This document shows, in pieces, positions 9,755 through 17,895 of a DNA stretch of 64,000 nucleotides. The stretch comes from Crocinitomicaceae bacterium (lineage in GTDB: Bacteria > Bacteroidota > Bacteroidia > Flavobacteriales_D > Crocinitomicaceae), in the NCBI GenBank assembly GCA_029252405.1, contig JAQXBM010000035.1, positions 1 through 64,000 on the forward strand, in the 5' to 3' direction. The notes under the pieces are model-generated. The model saw nothing but the letters and a program-made list of their open reading frames with translations. It was not told where the DNA came from and did not search any database. Within the stretch, counting starts at the first letter, position 1, and every line of letters starts with the position of its first letter. A program made the translations under genes and the position numbers.

Positions 9755-10153
9755 TTATTGTGGGCGATAATCAGCATTAGGGATTTCCACTATTCGCTCA
9801 TCGTTTCGTTTCGTTGCTCGTTTCCCTCTGAACAAGAGATAAAGATTTAGAAAAAGCATTACACCCAGGTAGATGGCAACTCCACCCAATTTGTAAGAAA
9901 CACGTTCGATTAAATCCTGGTAACTGTCAATGAATGCAATCTTCAAAATCAGCATAACGAATCCAATATTGAACAAGTGAAATCCAATCTCAAAAAGTTT
10001 GTTCGTTGCCTTTGCTATTTCCGCCTTTCCCCGGAAAATCTCCAGCATGAAAATCTCAGAGTTGCGAAAGAGGTTCCGTGCGACATAATAAATCAATAAT
10101 AGCGCTATTGGCAAATAGACGGCATAGGCGATAATAATTAATGTGTTATCCAT
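9755..10153 (-). CDS. Small membrane protein, paralogue of the adjacent gene
   Basis: 132 aa, function not recognised. Three or four hydrophobic helices (about 5-25, 55-72, 88-110), a conserved-looking NxxF(R/K) segment after helix 1, and a basic tail (RGKRATKRNDERI). It aligns over its whole length with the neighbouring 123-aa protein: both share a LxEI segment, an A(x)NxLxxI segment, an NIGxxxxIxK core and a C-terminal LLxxGRKR/LLFRGKR. A tandem duplication is the simplest explanation. The start overlaps the upstream gene by eight bases, so the two are co-expressed. Confidence 0.8.
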   Translation of the reverse strand: MDNTLIIIAYAVYLPIALLLIYYVARNLFRNSEIFMLEIFRGKAEIAKATNKLFEIGFHLFNIGFVMLILKIAFIDSYQDLIERVSYKLGGVAIYLGVMLFLNLYLLFRGKRATKRNDERIVEIPNADYRPQ

Positions 10154-10517
10154 GATACGAAGGTTTAAGTGATAATTTGTTTATTCGTTTTCTGCCGAGT
10201 AACAGCAGTGTTATGTTTACAAAGTGTATGATTGCTAGGAGCAGGATAATCTGTCCGAGATTGATGCTCGTAACCTCAATCAGCTCTCCCGTTGTTTCAA
10301 TTTGTGGCCATGTTTTTATCATGATGATGGCATTCCCAATATTCAGCAAGCAATAGGCGATCAGCAGGATGTTGTTAACGGCTTCGCAAACACTGTGGTC
10401 TATCAAGATTTCGTGTAAGAACACTCTGCCGTGTGAATGGAATTTCTTTCGGATGAAGACGGTGATGTAAAAAATCACGGCGATGTAGACGATATATCCA
10501 ATGATGTTAAAGTTCAT
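10146..10517 (-). CDS. Small membrane protein, first of a paralogous pair
   Basis: 123 aa, function not recognised. Predicted helices lie at about 5-23, 48-66 and 84-108, with a short basic tail (LLGRKRINKL). Sequence similarity to the next gene is visible by eye (see that entry). Upstream, between this gene and the divergent gene at 10739, lie two matching inverted repeats that could be operators or mRNA hairpins. A heteromeric membrane complex is possible but unproven. Confidence 0.8.
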   Translation of the reverse strand: MNFNIIGYIVYIAVIFYITVFIRKKFHSHGRVFLHEILIDHSVCEAVNNILLIAYCLLNIGNAIIMIKTWPQIETTGELIEVTSINLGQIILLLAIIHFVNITLLLLGRKRINKLSLKPSYHG

Positions 10518-10531
10518 CTTCTCACTTTTAT

Positions 10532-10555
10532 AACTTTCAGGAAATGTTGAAAGTT
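10532..10555. promoter_or_regulatory. Inverted repeat 1: CTTTCA-N8-TGAAAG
   Basis: AACTTTCA (10532-10539), eight bases, then TGAAAGTT (10548-10555). It lies 15 bases upstream of the ATG of the membrane-protein pair. It has the same core and spacing as the repeat at 10623-10648, which argues for one dimeric DNA-binding protein acting at both. Confidence 0.5.
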
Positions 10556-10622
10556 TCTATTCAAAAAGAAGCGCTAACTGTGTTTTGCGCTGATTGACAT
10601 TTCTAAGTTAGAATAATTTCCT

Positions 10623-10648
10623 AACCTTTCAATAATTACTGAAAGGTT
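10623..10648. promoter_or_regulatory. Inverted repeat 2: CTTTCA-N8-TGAAAG
   Basis: AACCTTTCA (10623-10631), eight bases, then TGAAAGGTT (10640-10648), followed by ATTTTC. The core CTTTCA-N8-TGAAAG is identical in architecture to the repeat at 10532-10555. It lies in the divergent promoter region rather than at a gene end, so an operator is more likely than a terminator. Confidence 0.5.
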
Positions 10649-10738
10649 ATTTTCATTTATCTATTATTTATGATAAACATCTCAAGTTTAGTTAGAGAAA
10701 TAAATCATAATTAGTACTTTTCAAGAAACTAAGAACCT

Positions 10739-11098
10739 ATGACACACTTTAAATCTGTCCAATTCAGTGACAATAATAGATTTGAACACATCTACGAAAA
10801 CGCAACTGCCGAGGAAATTGGAACGGCCATTGAAAAGGCACTCAGCCAGGATCGCTACATTATTAAATCAGGTAATCTGGGAGATCGCAATTACACAAAA
10901 GGAAATCGCGTGCTTCGATTGATGCTTGGTGCTTTTTACAAATACTTCGAATTCAATGTTGATGTAAAAGAGCAGGACGATAAAACGGTAATGGCAGCCA
11001 TTCGCAAGACATCTACCGGAATGTCAGGTGGTTTGATTGGAGTCAACCAAGTGAAGAAAGAACTGAAACGTTTGGAGACTGTTTTACAGAACATTTAG
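10739..11098 (+). CDS. Hypothetical cytoplasmic protein, 119 aa
   Basis: Not recognised. No signal peptide or membrane helix. The sequence reads as a compact alpha/beta protein: an acidic-helical N-terminal half (NATAEEIGTAIEKALSQDRY) followed by a basic segment (GDRNYTKGNRVLRLMLGAFY) and a hydrophobic, lysine-rich C-terminal helix (VKKELKRLETVL). It is divergent from the paralogous membrane-protein pair and shares its 221-base upstream region with the twin CTTTCA-N8-TGAAAG repeats. Codon usage resembles the neighbours. It could be functionally linked to the membrane pair, but only position supports this. Confidence 0.72.
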   Translation: MTHFKSVQFSDNNRFEHIYENATAEEIGTAIEKALSQDRYIIKSGNLGDRNYTKGNRVLRLMLGAFYKYFEFNVDVKEQDDKTVMAAIRKTSTGMSGGLIGVNQVKKELKRLETVLQNI

Positions 11099-11136
11099 CC
11101 TTTTAACCCTTGAGAATTTGCATGAAACGCTGAATT

Positions 11137-11730
11137 CTACATAAACAACTCCTTCGCGTTCGAAGAGAACAACTTCACGGCAATTGCTAACAGGATAATT
11201 CCGAATACTTTCTTCAAGATCGCAATTCCACCTGGCCCTAGCAACTTTTCTATTACACGTGTCATTTTCAACACAAGAAATACAATCAGAACGTTGATAC
11301 AAATCGCCAAAATGATATTGATTTCCTGATACTCAGCGCGCAGTGAAATAATTGATGTCAAGGATCCTGCTCCCGCAATAATTGGGAATGCGAGCGGTAC
11401 AATGCTGGCTGTTTTACCTGATACATCATCTCTAAATATGGTTACACCCATGATCATTTCTATGGCCATGGCGAAAAGAATGATCGACCCTGCTACGGCA
11501 AAAGCCTCCACCTCTACCCCGAATAAGAGTAGAATGTTGTCTCCAACGACCAAGAATAGAATCATGATCACGAAGGAAACGATGGTTGCCCACCCTGCGT
11601 GAATATCTCCTCCTGTCTGTTCTTTCAGTTTGATGATAATTGGAATGGATCCAACAATATCAATTACGGCAAAGAGTACCATTGTTGCCTTGAACAATTC
11701 TGTCCAATTAAATGCTTCGAAAAATCCCAT
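11137..11730 (-). CDS. MarC/UPF0056-family integral membrane protein
   Basis: 197 aa, the standard length for MarC (about 200), with six predicted membrane helices. Family features are visible: an N-terminal TMVLFAVIDIVGSIPIIIKL segment (the usual FxxxDPxGxxP region, with IDIVGSIP here) and the central LAFPIIAGAGSLTSIISL motif. MarC proteins have no established substrate; the original link to multiple antibiotic resistance was not upheld. It lies seven bases after purN on the same strand and is probably cotranscribed with it, an association that gives no clear functional clue. Confidence 0.88.
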   Translation of the reverse strand: MGFFEAFNWTELFKATMVLFAVIDIVGSIPIIIKLKEQTGGDIHAGWATIVSFVIMILFLVVGDNILLLFGVEVEAFAVAGSIILFAMAIEMIMGVTIFRDDVSGKTASIVPLAFPIIAGAGSLTSIISLRAEYQEINIILAICINVLIVFLVLKMTRVIEKLLGPGGIAILKKVFGIILLAIAVKLFSSNAKELFM

Positions 11731-11737
11731 GATTAGA

Positions 11738-12310
11738 CTACTTTAAAATGGTGGCTTCAACCACCTTTGGTAAAAATGTTTGTTCTAACTGACTTATCTT
11801 TTGCTGAACGCTTTTTAAGTCATCATTTTCATTCAATGAACAATGAAACTGTGCAATCTTCTGTCCTTTATCAAATTCCTCATTCACGAAATGAATGGTA
11901 ATTCCAGTTTCTTTCTCACCTGCTTCGAGCACGGCCCTGTGAACATTCGCCCCGAACATCCCTTTTCCGCCAAATTTTGGCAACAAGGAAGGGTGTAGGT
12001 TGATCATTTTGTTTGGATACGATCGAATCAACTCTGCGGGAATCATCCTGAGGTAACCAGCAAGTACAATCCAATCCAATTGTTGATCTTGGCAGAACGA
12101 ACGCAGCAACACTCCATTGGCAACATCCTCGTTGCTCATGTAGAAGATCGGAATTCCTAGATCAAACGATCCTTTCAACACGGGTGCAGTCTCCACATTA
12201 CTCAACACCAACGCTACTTCCAACGACTCGTGGTCCTGAAAACTGCGAATGAGGTTGAGCGCGTTGCTCCCCGTTCCTGATGCAAATATACCGATGCGTT
12301 GTTTTGCCAT
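11738..12310 (-). CDS. purN: Phosphoribosylglycinamide formyltransferase
   Basis: 190 aa. Transfers the formyl group of 10-formyl-tetrahydrofolate to GAR, the third step of purine synthesis, in the cytoplasm. The Rossmann start FASGTGSNALNLI, the catalytic segment N104-L-H106 (INLHPSLLPKF) and D147 in FDKGQKI are all present, as is the HRAVLEAGEKETGITIHFV folate-site region. It overlaps no neighbour; marC follows after seven bases. The upstream region (12311-12729) carries only repeat remnants, so the promoter is probably close to 12320-12380. Confidence 0.95.
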   Translation of the reverse strand: MAKQRIGIFASGTGSNALNLIRSFQDHESLEVALVLSNVETAPVLKGSFDLGIPIFYMSNEDVANGVLLRSFCQDQQLDWIVLAGYLRMIPAELIRSYPNKMINLHPSLLPKFGGKGMFGANVHRAVLEAGEKETGITIHFVNEEFDKGQKIAQFHCSLNENDDLKSVQQKISQLEQTFLPKVVEATILK

Positions 12311-12729
12311 GGTGCAAAGGTAGAAAGTCCGTTTCGATCTATGATCAACTTTTTGGAAAGTTTATTCTGAAAATTTGAAGTTATTCGACCAATGACTGGA
12401 AATAAACGCCGCGTAACTGGTTTTAGCGAAGATTTGGGTATCGGCTCCGCTCAGTTCGCAACACTTGGCGCTCTTTACGGTTCCATCTACATCGAGAACA
12501 ATACATCACCCATAGCTTTGTGTCTTGACAATGTCAAGCCCGTGCCTTTGTGGTTTTCTTTTTTACCACTACGACACAAGAAACACAAGGCGCTGTATGG
12601 ATAATGATGTGTGAAGAGTATTGTGGTTTCTTTTTTGACCGCAAAGGACGCAAGGTCGCAAAGGCATTGTGGTTTAGATAGATTGTGGATAGGTGTAACT
12701 TTTTGGGTTGAGATCATTATACTTGGAGT
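12311..12729. repeat. Gene-free region with decayed dispersed repeats
   Basis: 419 bases between purN and the vWA-like gene. It contains TCGGCTCCGCTCAG (12441-12454), the reverse complement of the dispersed element at 37569-37582 and in leuS. It also holds two related units starting TGTGGTTTTCTTTTTTACC (12549-12567) and TGTGGTTTCTTTTTTGACC (12622-12640), each followed by CACAAG/CGCAAAGG-type sequence. Such purine-rich 'gcaaaggacgcaa' strings recur in intergenic DNA of many Bacteroidota. A 70-codon open frame at 12392-12604 runs through the repeats and looks non-coding. Confidence 0.6.
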
Positions 12730-14364
12730 ATGAAAATAATCCTCTCCATCCTATTTCTTTTTTCTGTTCAGCTGATCTTATCGCAAAACGAGCGACGCAT
12801 TGAAAACATCCTGAAGCAGGATAGAACGGAAATTGATAAGGTGGAACTTTCGACGTCCAACTCAGCGACATTGATCCCTTCGACGTTTGCACAAAATGAG
12901 GTTGCTTTCAAAAAATCCATTGATGAACTAAGAGAACTCACGATCGTTAAAGTCTACTACGTTTATACGAAGTATCGAAAAAGTCCAAGTTTCAATCAGA
13001 AGGCATTGGACAGAAAACGTTTCAAGCAATTGAATGCATCCTTCCCAGAGATTATTGAAAGCAATTATGTTGAATGGGAAATTGTGGAGCAAATAGGTTG
13101 TTCATCACCGGAAATGGGGCGGACATTTTTTCATGGGTTTGTATTCATTCACCGACCGATTCAATCAGAAGAAGAGCGTTTGGCTGAAATCAAACGATTG
13201 GAAGAATATTTGAAAAATCCAACGGATGTGTATTTGCAACCGAACATTGATATTCTGGAGGAGCAATTGAAACCATCCGAATCGACGGCCACGACCCCAG
13301 TCATCATTCCTGATCAAGATGCGCGCTACCCGGAAGGACCTGACGCGATGTTGGAATTCCTTAAAAAAGAACTGCGAACAGACGAAATTGCCCTCAAACG
13401 AGATGATCAATGGGTGAAAACGCACCTCAAAATTGACGAGAACGGGGTTATTTCAGATTTGACATTTTTGGAAGAATGTCCCCAGCGCGTGAAATATGCC
13501 GTAATAGGCGCGATCTACACTATGCCAAATTGGGAACCAGCTTACAGAGATTCCTTGCCAATAAAATCAGAATTGGATCTTGAAGTACGCGTTTCGTATT
13601 CGCCTAACGTGAACGGGATGTATTTAATCAATGGTGATCGGCCAACATTAGAGCAGGTAATACTCGAAGAAAAGCCGAGCGACCTCACCGAATTTGGTGG
13701 ATCATCCCCTCAAGAGATCTTCATGAAGCAGATGCCCATTTACAAAGGTTTGTCAATCATTGACAAAAACGAACGCACGGCACTTGTTATGGATGTAACT
13801 GGAAGTATGTCCGAACATGTTGCCAACTTGAAACGATGGATCAAGGGACATCAAGATTCTCTCAATTTTACGAGCTTTACTTTTTTCAATGATGGCGACG
13901 ACAAACCTACTCGCAAGAAGAAGATTGGTTCTACGGGTGGTATTTACACGACATTCCGCATATTAAGTATGGATGGATTAGTAACAGAAACAATGCGCCG
14001 CGGAAGCGGAGGCGAACGACCTGAAAGCGATATTGAGGCGCTCCTTCACACAGAAAACAAGGATTCGCTTTGTGATGTCATCTTGCTGGTTGGAGACAAT
14101 TACTCGGAAGTAAGAGATTTGGAATTACTCACGAAAGTGCGAGTTCGTGTGAATGTATTGGTATGCTCAGTAAAAGGTTCGATTCGACCAGATTACTTAT
14201 TGATCGCTAAAAACACGGGTGGGTATATCATATATAACGGTGAACGCATCGAACTTAAGAATCTTCAACGAGGAGAAATCTTATCTATTGGAAGCTACCA
14301 ATATGATTACAACGGTAAGACATTCCAAGTGCGCGAAACAAAAGAGTCCACAACAAGAATGTGA
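12730..14364 (+). CDS. Secreted protein with TonB-C-like and von Willebrand A-like regions
   Basis: 544 aa. A signal peptide (MKIILSILFLFSVQLILSQ) opens the protein, so it acts in the periplasm or outside. A helical, charged region covers about 20-200. Residues 215-300 (KTHLKIDENGVISDLTFLE and following) resemble the TonB C-terminal/energy-transducer fold used in Bacteroidota for non-transport proteins. From about residue 350 the segment TALVMDVTGSMSEHVANLKR has a MIDAS-like DxTGSM motif of von Willebrand A domains, followed by GSGGERPESDIEALL and DVILLVGDNYSEV. The exact role is unknown; metal-dependent protein binding is the expected activity of the domain. Confidence 0.8.
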   Translation: MKIILSILFLFSVQLILSQNERRIENILKQDRTEIDKVELSTSNSATLIPSTFAQNEVAFKKSIDELRELTIVKVYYVYTKYRKSPSFNQKALDRKRFKQLNASFPEIIESNYVEWEIVEQIGCSSPEMGRTFFHGFVFIHRPIQSEEERLAEIKRLEEYLKNPTDVYLQPNIDILEEQLKPSESTATTPVIIPDQDARYPEGPDAMLEFLKKELRTDEIALKRDDQWVKTHLKIDENGVISDLTFLEECPQRVKYAVIGAIYTMPNWEPAYRDSLPIKSELDLEVRVSYSPNVNGMYLINGDRPTLEQVILEEKPSDLTEFGGSSPQEIFMKQMPIYKGLSIIDKNERTALVMDVTGSMSEHVANLKRWIKGHQDSLNFTSFTFFNDGDDKPTRKKKIGSTGGIYTTFRILSMDGLVTETMRRGSGGERPESDIEALLHTENKDSLCDVILLVGDNYSEVRDLELLTKVRVRVNVLVCSVKGSIRPDYLLIAKNTGGYIIYNGERIELKNLQRGEILSIGSYQYDYNGKTFQVRETKESTTRM

Positions 14365-14372
14365 AGATAGGA

Positions 14373-14732
14373 TTATTCCTCAGCGTACACTTTGATTATA
14401 TCCATTGAACTAATCATTCCGATTACATTCCCGTCTTCCATCACTACTAAATGATGAACCCCGTGCTTCACCATGATCTTCGCAGCATCCTTCACTTGAT
14501 TGTTGCGCAATACAATGTGCACGTGTTCCGACATAACCTCTTCTACATGCAGGGATTCGTCGTGATATGACATTAAATCACTGGCAGATACAATCCCAGC
14601 AATGTTGCCATCGTCCTCCATCACGGGAACAGCATTGATACCCTTTCGAGCTAATCTATTCTTTAAATTGGCAATCGTCACGTTTCTCTTTGAGATCACC
14701 ACTGGTGAAATCATTATTTCTTCAATTCTCAT
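14373..14732 (-). CDS. Tandem CBS-domain protein
   Basis: 119 aa consisting of two CBS motifs only: about residues 1-58 (IMISPVVISKRNVTIANLKN ... GINAVPVMEDDGNIAGIVS) and 65-119 (VMSEHVHIVLRNNQVKDAAK ... GVHHLVVMEDGNVIGMISS). Such pairs form a Bateman module that binds adenine nucleotides (AMP, ATP, SAM) and usually reports energy status to a partner protein. No partner domain is fused here. It converges on the preceding gene with eight bases between the stops. A target enzyme cannot be identified from context. Confidence 0.9.
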   Translation of the reverse strand: MRIEEIMISPVVISKRNVTIANLKNRLARKGINAVPVMEDDGNIAGIVSASDLMSYHDESLHVEEVMSEHVHIVLRNNQVKDAAKIMVKHGVHHLVVMEDGNVIGMISSMDIIKVYAEE

Positions 14733-14861
14733 AGTTGTCCTTCGTTAGATTCGTTAATACATTTTAAATGTAGCCACTCGAATCCGATTAAAACATGACC
14801 TATGTCAGTGAAGAAAATTGTTTCAATTTCCCTATCTTTCCAGTCCCAAAAGAACTAAACT

Positions 14862-15536
14862 ATGCCAGAGAAGGAATATCCATTTATTGATTTTAGTCGC
14901 GAGAGTTATTCAGCAGAAGAAATGATTGAAAAGTCAAATAGCTTCTTCGAATGGGCGGATGAACGCAGATCTGTTCGCGACTTCTCCGACAAGCCCGTTC
15001 CAAAGGAAGTAATGGAAAATATCCTCATGACAGGATCCACTGCGCCTTCTGGAGCACACAAACAACCGTGGACTTTCTGTTTGATTTCAAATGCGAGCCT
15101 AAAATCGAAGCTTCGCACTTTAGCGGAAGAAGAGGAGAAAAAATCCTACGGAGGACGCATGAGCGATGAATGGTTAGAAGATTTAGCCCCTATTGGCACG
15201 GATTGGGAAAAAGAGTTCATTGATATTGCCCCGTGGATCGTTATTGTGATGAAACGTCCGTATGAAATTCAGGAAGATGGATCTAAACGTCAAAATTACT
15301 ACGTTTCCGAGTCCGTTGGCCTAGCATCAGGATTTCTTTTAATGGCAGTGCACAACGCTGGTTTAGTGGCATTAACGCATACTCCCAGCCCTATGAATTT
15401 CATTGCAAAAGCACTCGAAAGACCAGAGAATGAACGCCCATTCCTTTTAATACCTGTTGGTTACCCTAGTGATGACGCTAGAGTACCTGATCTTACTAGG
15501 AAAACGACGGATGAGGTCATCGCATATTACGACTAA
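14862..15536 (+). CDS. Iodotyrosine-deiodinase-like flavoprotein (nitroreductase superfamily)
   Basis: 224 aa, matching bacterial homologues of mammalian iodotyrosine deiodinase (IYD). The FMN-binding start RRSVRDFSDKPVP and TAPSGAHKQPWTF, the central NAGLVALTHTPSPM region and the C-terminal LIPVGYPSDDARVPDLTRK follow the human enzyme closely. The substrate-lid residues that bind the amino-acid zwitterion in IYD, Glu, Tyr and Lys, are conserved in spacing as E92, Y96 and K117. The protein is soluble, without the N-terminal anchor of the human form. Reductive dehalogenation of halotyrosines is the expected reaction; the physiological substrate in bacteria is not known. It appears monocistronic. 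Confidence 0.88.
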   Translation: MPEKEYPFIDFSRESYSAEEMIEKSNSFFEWADERRSVRDFSDKPVPKEVMENILMTGSTAPSGAHKQPWTFCLISNASLKSKLRTLAEEEEKKSYGGRMSDEWLEDLAPIGTDWEKEFIDIAPWIVIVMKRPYEIQEDGSKRQNYYVSESVGLASGFLLMAVHNAGLVALTHTPSPMNFIAKALERPENERPFLLIPVGYPSDDARVPDLTRKTTDEVIAYYD

Positions 15537-15582
15537 AAACACGGGTTTTAGCCAAGTTTTTAGTGGAATTCAATGTAATAAT

Positions 15583-15613
15583 TTTGGATTCTGATATTTT
15601 GTGGTTTTCTTTG
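15583..15613 (+). promoter_or_regulatory. Bacteroidetes-type promoter of acpP
   Basis: TTTG (15583-15586), 19 bases, then TTTCTTTG (15606-15613), which matches TTTG-N19-TAnnTTTG except for one T in place of A. Transcription would start near 15620, leaving a ~25-base leader before the acpP ATG at 15645. Confidence 0.6.
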
Positions 15614-15644
15614 CGGCTGAATTAACCCATTAAATAAAAGAAAA

Positions 15645-15881
15645 ATGTCTGACGTTCAATCAAAAGTAGTAGCTATCATTGTAGATAAGTTAGGTGTTGA
15701 GGAAAGCGAAGTATCGAATGAAGCGAGCTTCACAAACGACCTTGGTGCTGACTCATTGGACACTGTAGAGCTAATCATGGAATTCGAGAAAGAATTCAAC
15801 ATCGCGATTCCAGACGATCAAGCTGAAAATATCCAAACTGTTGGTGACGCTGTAAATTACATTACAGAGAACGCTAAATAG
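15645..15881 (+). CDS. acpP: Acyl carrier protein
   Basis: 78 aa acidic protein of the standard length. S37 in [15 protein letters not shown] is the attachment site for 4'-phosphopantetheine. The preceding [16 protein letters not shown] and the following [20 protein letters not shown] are typical ACP helices. It carries growing acyl chains through type II fatty acid synthesis in the cytoplasm. fabF and rnc follow on the same strand, a conserved order in Bacteroidota and others. A good promoter lies immediately upstream, and high expression is expected. Confidence 0.97.
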   Translation: MSDVQSKVVAIIVDKLGVEESEVSNEASFTNDLGADSLDTVELIMEFEKEFNIAIPDDQAENIQTVGDAVNYITENAK

Positions 15882-15918
15882 TTAACAAGATTAGATTAAC
15901 AGAACGAACGATTCGTAC

Positions 15919-17172
15919 ATGGAGCTGAAAAGAGTAGTAGTCACTGGTTTAGGAGCCTTAACACCAATTGGAAATAACCTTTCTGAGTATTGGGACGGCC
16001 TAATTAATGGAAAAAGTGGAGCTGCAACGATTACGCGATATGACGCATCTGCGTTCAAAACACAGTTTGCTTGTGAACTTAAAGGCTACAACGCCGCCGA
16101 TCACTTCGATCGTAAGGAAGCAAGAAAACTAGACCCATTCTCGCAATATGCTATGGTCGCGGCTTCCGAGGCCATGGCAGATGCGGGCTTAATGGAGTCA
16201 AACCCCAACCAAGACCGAATCGGTGTTATTTGGGGGTCTGGAATTGGAGGACTCCAAACATTCCAGGATGAGGCAAAAGCCTTTTTCCAAGGAGACGGAA
16301 CTCCACGTATCAACCCTTTCTTTATTCCAAAGATGATCGCTGACATCGCAGCTGGGCACATTTCCATTAAATATGGACTTCGTGGACCTAACTACGTGAC
16401 TGTTTCAGCCTGTGCATCTTCGACAAACGCAATTATTGATGCATTCAATTACATTCGTCTTGGTAAATCTGACGCGATTGTAACTGGTGGATCCGAAGCC
16501 TGCGTAAACGAAATGGGAATGGGAGGTTTCAATGCTTTGAAAGCACTTTCAACTCGAAATGATTCTCCAGAAACGGCATCTCGTCCATTCGACGTAGATC
16601 GTGATGGATTTGTCTTGGGAGAAGGATCAGGAGCTTTGATCCTTGAAGAATACGAACATGCAAAAGCTCGCGGGGCAAAAATCTACGCCGAAGTAATCGG
16701 TGGCGGAATGTCCGGTGATGCGTACCACATGACTGCTCCACATCCTGATGGATTGGGGGCAAAAAACACCATGCTTGCTGCTTTGGAGGACGCCGAAATC
16801 GATCCGACGCAAGTAGATTACGTAAATGTTCACGGAACTTCAACGCCTTTGGGTGATATTGCTGAAGTAAAAGCAATTCAAAAAGTATTTGGTGAGCACG
16901 CTTACGAGTTAAACATTAGCTCAACAAAATCGATGACAGGACACCTTTTGGGTGCTGCCGGTGCAATAGAAGCAATTGCGTCGATTATGGCTGTGAAAAA
17001 TGATATTGTTCCCCCAACGATCAATCACTTTACGGACGATCCAGAATTGGATACAAAAATGAACTTCACATTCAACGAAGCTCAGAAACGTCCCGTTAAG
17101 ATTGCACTTTCGAATACATTTGGATTCGGAGGACACAACACTACCGTGATTGTGAAAAAATTCGAGGCTTAA
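15919..17172 (+). CDS. fabF: 3-oxoacyl-[acyl-carrier-protein] synthase II
   Basis: 417 aa, the usual KAS II length. Condenses malonyl-ACP with acyl-ACP to elongate fatty acids. The catalytic triad is visible: C165 in TVSACASSTNAI, H305 in VNVHGTSTPLGD and H342 in TKSMTGHLLGAAGA, plus the C-terminal NTFGFGGHN glycine-rich loop. It begins 37 bases after acpP and its stop codon abuts the start of rnc. The operon logic (carrier and condensing enzyme together) is standard. Confidence 0.97.
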   Translation: MELKRVVVTGLGALTPIGNNLSEYWDGLINGKSGAATITRYDASAFKTQFACELKGYNAADHFDRKEARKLDPFSQYAMVAASEAMADAGLMESNPNQDRIGVIWGSGIGGLQTFQDEAKAFFQGDGTPRINPFFIPKMIADIAAGHISIKYGLRGPNYVTVSACASSTNAIIDAFNYIRLGKSDAIVTGGSEACVNEMGMGGFNALKALSTRNDSPETASRPFDVDRDGFVLGEGSGALILEEYEHAKARGAKIYAEVIGGGMSGDAYHMTAPHPDGLGAKNTMLAALEDAEIDPTQVDYVNVHGTSTPLGDIAEVKAIQKVFGEHAYELNISSTKSMTGHLLGAAGAIEAIASIMAVKNDIVPPTINHFTDDPELDTKMNFTFNEAQKRPVKIALSNTFGFGGHNTTVIVKKFEA

Positions 17173-17895
17173 TTGTCTAAGTTTTTAAATCTCTTTTTTA
17201 AAAAGCCTACCAAGGCCGATCCTGAGATAGAACAGTTCATGGTCGAACGATTTGGTCATACACCGAAAAACGGTCAGCTTTTCCTCAATGCCTTAACGCA
17301 CAAATCCATTTTAAACACTTCAGAAATTGAAGTTTCAAACGAACGCTTGGAATTTTTAGGAGATGCTATCTTGGATTCAATCGTAGCTGAATTTCTCTAC
17401 GAACGTTTTCCAGATGAAAATGAAGGCTACCTGACGAAAATCAAGTCGAAAGTGGTGAGCCGAAATACGCTTGGAACCATTGGTCATGATATGATGATTG
17501 GTGACGTATTACGCTACAATAAGAATCGCACCATCAAGATGGAAACGATTGAAGGGAACGCATTTGAAGCCATCGTTGGAGCCATCTACCTCGATGCTGG
17601 TTACGAAGCCACTCGGAAGAGTATCATCCACCACGTATTCCGAAAATACGTGAATCTGAACCGCATTTTGGAGGAAGAAATTGATTTCAAATCACGCTTA
17701 TTTATTTGGAGCCAGAAAAACCGCCTTCCCATTGAGTTTGAAGTTCTGTTGGAAGAAAGCGACGGTGCCAATTGGAAATACGTCGTGCGCGTGAATATCA
17801 GTGAACGCGAATACGGTCGTGGTTCTGGTTCTTCAAAGAAGAAAGCGGAGCAAGCAGCAGCTCAAGAGACCTTGGAGTTGTTGGGTGAAATGTAG
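17173..17895 (+). CDS. rnc: Ribonuclease III
   Basis: 240 aa double-strand-specific endoribonuclease for rRNA and mRNA processing. The signature NERLEFLGDAILDSIVAEF gives metal ligands E60 and D64; the second half-site is EGNAFEAIVGAIYLD with E132, and N129 stands where many family members have Asp. The C-terminal dsRNA-binding domain ends GSSKKKAEQAAAQETLELL. The start is taken as TTG directly after the fabF stop (TAA-TTG), which implies translational coupling; an in-frame ATG occurs only at codon 23, inside the conserved N-terminus. Function is firm, start less so. Confidence 0.94.
   Translation: MSKFLNLFFKKPTKADPEIEQFMVERFGHTPKNGQLFLNALTHKSILNTSEIEVSNERLEFLGDAILDSIVAEFLYERFPDENEGYLTKIKSKVVSRNTLGTIGHDMMIGDVLRYNKNRTIKMETIEGNAFEAIVGAIYLDAGYEATRKSIIHHVFRKYVNLNRILEEEIDFKSRLFIWSQKNRLPIEFEVLLEESDGANWKYVVRVNISEREYGRGSGSSKKKAEQAAAQETLELLGEM

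Noticed and set aside
12392-12604. 70-codon open frame in the repeat-rich region
   Set aside because: It runs through dispersed repeats, has no recognisable protein features and an implausible composition; more likely non-coding.
17559-17561. RNase III substitution (N129) as an inactivating mutation
   Set aside because: Other metal ligands are intact and Asn at this place is, as far as I recall, common in Bacteroidota RNase III; not taken as a defect.
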